Below, piece by piece: positions 38,601 through 41,605 of a stretch of 41,605 bases of DNA. Position 1 is the stretch's first letter. Every line of letters starts with the position of its first letter. The stretch spans positions 1 to 41,605 of the forward strand of contig QAKW01000058.1 in NCBI GenBank assembly GCA_003343605.1, in the 5' to 3' direction. This DNA comes from Clostridiales bacterium. GTDB taxonomy: Bacteria; Bacillota; Clostridia; Oscillospirales; QAKW01. The position numbers and the translations under genes are program-made. The notes under the pieces are model-generated. The model was not told the DNA's origin. It saw nothing but the letters and a program-made list of their open reading frames with translations, and made no database searches.

Positions 38601-39901
38601 TCCGCGCGCGCTTTATAAAAGAGCTGGAATCATTTCAGATTCCGGCCGGCGCAACGGTTACCGTGGCGCTCAGCGGCGGGATGGATTCGGTGGTGCTGCT
38701 GTTTTTATTCAAAGAGCTGGCGGGTGCTTCTTTCCGTCTGGAGGCGGCGCATGTGAATCACGGGATCAGAGGCGCGTATGCACTCCGGGATCAGCAGTTC
38801 GCGCAGCGGCTTTGCCGGGATTGGGAGATTCCGATTCATCTTTTTTCGGGAGACGCGCGCGCCTTTGCCGCCCGGCACGGGATGAGCCTTGAAGAAGGCG
38901 CGCGCGCCTTGCGTTACCGGTTTCTGGATCCCCTGGCCGACGGCCGGAACGGGTTTGTTGCCACTGCACATCACCAGGGGGACCAGCTGGAAACGTTTTT
39001 TATCAATCTTTATCGCGGCAGCGGCAGCGGCGGGCTTGCCGGCATTCAAAAGCGAAGAGGCGGCTATCTGCGTCCGCTGCTGCAGTTTGAAAAAGAGGAA
39101 ATCAGCGCTTTTGCCAAGGAAGAAGGGCTGCCGTTTGTTACAGACGAGACCAATGCCGATACCGCTTATCTGCGCAATTTTATCCGGCACCGGGTGCTGC
39201 CCCTGCTGAACAGCCGCCCGGAAGGGCAGTTTTCAAAGGGCCTGCAAACGGCGATGGCCTGCCTGCGGGCGGAAAACGAGGCGCTCACGCACTGGGCCGA
39301 CAGCATCACAGAAAACCGCACTGAAGTTTTAGCCGCGCTGCCGGAGGCAGTGCTCAAGCGGGTGCTGAACCGTATGAACGGCGGCGCGCTGGATCGGATT
39401 CATTTCGAGCAGATCGCGGCGCTGCTGCAAAAGGGCCCGCCTTCCGGCCAGATTCAGATTTCAGAAGAGCGCTGTTTCCGCCTGGAATACGGAAGAGCCG
39501 TATTCGTGACGCCGGTACCGGAAGCCTGCGTTCCGATCCGGCCGGAAACGCCGGCATACCTGGGCGCCTGGATGTTTCAAATCACGAAACCAGAAATTAA
39601 CAATCCGTTTACACATTTTTCTTTAGACTGTGATAAAATGAATGGCAATCTGGTTATGCGCCATAAAAAGCCGGGCGACCGGTTTCGCCCGATGGGGAGG
39701 GGCGGCACGTCACAGCTTTTAAAAAGGCTGAAAAACGACCGTGTTCCCCGTTCGGAGCGCGATGCGCTCTGGATTCTGGCGGATGAAGAGGGCCATGTTT
39801 TGTGGGTGGAACGCTACGGCGCAGATCAGGCGTATGGCTGCGATGGCGCCACAAAGCGGTTTTATGAAGTAAAAATAGGAAACAATAAAGGGGAATTGTA
39901 A
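38597..39901 (+). CDS. tilS: tRNA(Ile)-lysidine synthase
   Basis: TilS converts C34 of the tRNA-Ile(CAU) to lysidine, so that it reads AUA. The 434-residue product has the N-terminal PP-loop SGGMDS (26-31), the AAHVNHGIRG motif, a substrate-binding middle domain, and a C-terminal domain with KPGDRFRPMG and the LKNDRVPRSERDALWIL stretch. All are as expected. It starts by a 4-base overlap with dnaB and is followed by hpt after 5 bases, the same neighbour as in Bacillus. Confidence 0.96.
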   Translation: MIRARFIKELESFQIPAGATVTVALSGGMDSVVLLFLFKELAGASFRLEAAHVNHGIRGAYALRDQQFAQRLCRDWEIPIHLFSGDARAFAARHGMSLEEGARALRYRFLDPLADGRNGFVATAHHQGDQLETFFINLYRGSGSGGLAGIQKRRGGYLRPLLQFEKEEISAFAKEEGLPFVTDETNADTAYLRNFIRHRVLPLLNSRPEGQFSKGLQTAMACLRAENEALTHWADSITENRTEVLAALPEAVLKRVLNRMNGGALDRIHFEQIAALLQKGPPSGQIQISEERCFRLEYGRAVFVTPVPEACVPIRPETPAYLGAWMFQITKPEINNPFTHFSLDCDKMNGNLVMRHKKPGDRFRPMGRGGTSQLLKRLKNDRVPRSERDALWILADEEGHVLWVERYGADQAYGCDGATKRFYEVKIGNNKGEL

Positions 39902-39906
39902 AATCG

Positions 39907-40452
39907 ATGATTCATGATCAGGATATGAAGGAAATTTTATTTTCGCAGGATCAGCTCAAGGCTAAAATCGCCGAGCTTGGCGCTGCCATCACCCGGGATT
40001 ATGCCGGGAAGAAGCTGCTGATGGTATCCATTTTAAAAGGCAGCATCATGGTGATGGCTGATCTGATGCGGGCTGTGGATCTGCCGCTGCAGATCGATTT
40101 TATGAATGTTTCCAGCTATGGCGCCGGCACGGCTTCGAAAGGCAGCGTAAAGATTTTAAAAGATCTGGATGTCGATATAAAGGGGCTGGACGTTTTAATT
40201 GTGGAAGATATTCTCGATAGCGGAATAACCCTGTATAACATGATTAAAATGCTTCAGCAGCGCCATCCTAATTCTATTGAGATCTGTACGCTGTTTTCCA
40301 AACCGTCGCGCCGGCAGGTGGAAGTGGAGGCAAAATACATTGGCTTTGAAATTCCGGACGCGTTTATCGTGGGCTATGGGCTGGATTATGCGGAGCGCTA
40401 TCGGAATGTTCCGTATGTCGGCGTTTTAAAAGAAGAGGTCTATGGCGGCTGA
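39907..40452 (+). CDS. hpt: Hypoxanthine phosphoribosyltransferase
   Basis: The enzyme salvages hypoxanthine and guanine to IMP and GMP using PRPP. The 181-residue product has the PRPP motif LIVEDILDSGITLYNM (about 98-113) and the early loop VSILKGSIMVMADLMR. The tail DYAERYRNVPYVGVLKEEVY is typical. I keep the ATG at 39907, behind AAGGGG 12 bases upstream; the ATG at 39925 is a shorter option. It sits between tilS and ftsH, a conserved Bacillota trio. Confidence 0.95.
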   Translation: MIHDQDMKEILFSQDQLKAKIAELGAAITRDYAGKKLLMVSILKGSIMVMADLMRAVDLPLQIDFMNVSSYGAGTASKGSVKILKDLDVDIKGLDVLIVEDILDSGITLYNMIKMLQQRHPNSIEICTLFSKPSRRQVEVEAKYIGFEIPDAFIVGYGLDYAERYRNVPYVGVLKEEVYGG

Positions 40453-40501
40453 ATCAGCGTGTTAAAATAAAATTCCGAAGCATGAAGGAGTGAGCAATAA
40501 C

Positions 40502-41605
40502 TTGAACTTGAATAAGAAATCGGGCGTACGCGGCGCCATCTATATCATTGTGATGTTTGCCATCGTATTTGCCGTCTTTTCCATGATGAACCGGGCACCG
40601 GCCGTGAAAAAGATCTCCTATGGTGAGATGGTAAACTATTTCAACAACGAGCAGGTAGATTCCTTTGAGCTGGTGGGGTCTAAGGTGACCTGCAAGCTTA
40701 AAGACGGTACCGAGGTGACGCATGAGCTGCTTAGCCTGGGCATGTTTGAAGAAAATATCATGCCGATGGTGTTGGAACAGCAGAAAAACGGCGTGATCAC
40801 TTCCTATAATTTTTCGGAAGGATTTACGCTTCCCTGGTGGGTCAGCTTCCTGCCATCCTTCCTGCTGATCGGGCTGGTAGTTGTATTTTTTATCATTACC
40901 AACCGGCAGATGAACGGCGGCAAGGCTCCCGGTTTCGCCCGTGCCAGAGTAAAGACCGGCGCGGATCAGAAGGAACATAAAACCTTTCTGGACGTTGCAG
41001 GGGCGGATGAAGAAAAGGAAGAGCTGGTGGAGATCGTTGATTTCCTGAAATCGCCCCGTAAATATCTGGAACTGGGCGCCAGGATTCCAAAGGGTGTTTT
41101 GCTGGTAGGCCCTCCGGGAACCGGTAAAACGCTGCTGGCGAAAGCGGTTGCCGGTGAAGCGGGCGTTCCGTTCTTTTCCATTTCAGGTTCTGATTTTGTG
41201 GAGCTTTATGTAGGGGTTGGCGCTTCCCGCGTAAGAGACCTGTTTGAAGAGGCCAAAAAGAATAATCCCTGCATTATCTTTATTGATGAAATCGACGCCG
41301 TTGGTCGCCGCAGAGGCGCGGGCCTCGGCGGCGGGCATGATGAGCGGGAGCAGACCTTGAATCAGCTGCTGGTAGAGATGGATGGGTTCGGCGCAAACGC
41401 CGGCATCATCGTAATCGCCGCCACCAACCGGGCGGATATTCTGGATCCGGCGCTGCTGCGTCCCGGCCGGTTTGACCGGCAGGTATTCGTAGGCCGCCCG
41501 GATCAGAAGGGCAGAGAAGAGATTCTGAAAGTGCATGCCCGCGGCAAAAAATTTGCGCCGGACGTCAACTTTGCCAATATTGCCAAAGGGACCATCGGCT
41601 TTACC
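40502..41605 (+). CDS. ftsH: ATP-dependent zinc metalloprotease FtsH (3' truncated by window)
   Basis: FtsH is a membrane AAA+ protease that degrades misfolded and short-lived proteins. The frame is open to the right edge, giving 368 codons. Helix 1 is about 11-30, an external domain follows (about 31-108), and helix 2 is about 112-134 in the segment LPWWVSFLPSFLLIGLVVV. The AAA domain has Walker A GPPGTGKT (203-210), Walker B CIIFIDEIDAVG (about 257-268) and the arginine finger region DPALLRPGRFDRQVFVGRP. The zinc motif HEAGH lies beyond the window. The start appears to be TTG at 40502 (or TTG at 40508), as no in-frame ATG fits; AAGGAG lies at 40485-40490. It follows hpt after 49 bases. Confidence 0.95.
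   Translation, partial: MNLNKKSGVRGAIYIIVMFAIVFAVFSMMNRAPAVKKISYGEMVNYFNNEQVDSFELVGSKVTCKLKDGTEVTHELLSLGMFEENIMPMVLEQQKNGVITSYNFSEGFTLPWWVSFLPSFLLIGLVVVFFIITNRQMNGGKAPGFARARVKTGADQKEHKTFLDVAGADEEKEELVEIVDFLKSPRKYLELGARIPKGVLLVGPPGTGKTLLAKAVAGEAGVPFFSISGSDFVELYVGVGASRVRDLFEEAKKNNPCIIFIDEIDAVGRRRGAGLGGGHDEREQTLNQLLVEMDGFGANAGIIVIAATNRADILDPALLRPGRFDRQVFVGRPDQKGREEILKVHARGKKFAPDVNFANIAKGTIGFT

Noticed and set aside
40482..40493. Three-codon frame ATG AAG GAG TGA before ftsH
   Set aside because: Its codons are the ribosome site itself. It is too short to argue for translation.
1..41605. rRNA, tRNA, CRISPR arrays, insertion sequences, prophage genes, riboswitches
   Set aside because: I looked for spaced repeats, terminal inverted repeats, transposase or integrase motifs and tRNA-like cloverleafs and saw none. 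A covariance-model scan would be needed to exclude small RNA genes.

Overview
The window looks like chromosomal DNA from a low-copy, moderately GC-rich member of the Bacillota, most likely class Clostridia. The evidence is gene order and signals. There are Bacillus-like synteny blocks: mltG followed by a U32 protein; yybS-gdpP-rplI-dnaB; and tilS-hpt-ftsH. There is also a V/A-type ATPase operon, an asnA-type asparagine synthetase, strong AGGAGG ribosome sites, and TTGACA/TATAAT promoters with 17-base spacers. I cannot name the genus from sequence alone. I saw no rRNA, tRNA, CRISPR array, insertion sequence or phage gene. No stretch longer than about 300 bases lacks a gene.

Layout. 1-410 is the tail of a cation diffusion facilitator. 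501-3777 is a small carbohydrate block: Gfo/Idh/MocA oxidoreductase, TIM-barrel sugar isomerase/epimerase, then a second oxidoreductase with its own promoter. 3902-7414 is mltG, a U32 protein and asnA, which converge on ispE (minus) at a perfect 22-bp bidirectional terminator. 8536-18614 is one uninterrupted plus-strand run: an ACT-domain protein, a UPF0210 protein, then nine V-type ATPase genes (putative G/H stalk, C, I, K, F, E, A, B, D). It ends at a terminator shared with a minus-strand lipoprotein.

19385-21800 is a polar-amino-acid-type ABC importer (binding lipoprotein, permease, ATPase), followed by 5-formyltetrahydrofolate cyclo-ligase and a 979-residue ABC ATPase-permease fusion. 25476-27072 holds an AraC-family regulator and a peroxiredoxin-fold protein that has lost its active-site cysteine, both on minus. 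27173-29524 carries a DUF3810 membrane protein with an HExxH motif and an exported endonuclease/exonuclease/phosphatase-fold lipoprotein. A CBS-domain protein (minus), trmB (plus) and rodA (minus) follow.

From 32188 to the right edge every gene is on plus with overlaps or short gaps: tsaE, tsaB, an RpiB-like isomerase, yybS, gdpP, rplI, dnaB, tilS, hpt and the first 368 codons of ftsH. A single clear promoter lies in front of tsaE. This is a housekeeping super-cluster covering tRNA modification (t6A, lysidine), c-di-AMP turnover, ribosome, replication, purine salvage and membrane proteolysis.

Most of the window is ordinary housekeeping DNA. The most unusual items are the peroxiredoxin relative lacking the P, T and C of its PxxxTxxC site, the fusion of the ACT/UPF0210 pair to the V-ATPase operon, the binding protein lacking the usual carboxylate-binding arginine, and a repeated arrangement in which convergent or tandem genes place their stop codons inside or at the foot of terminator hairpins.
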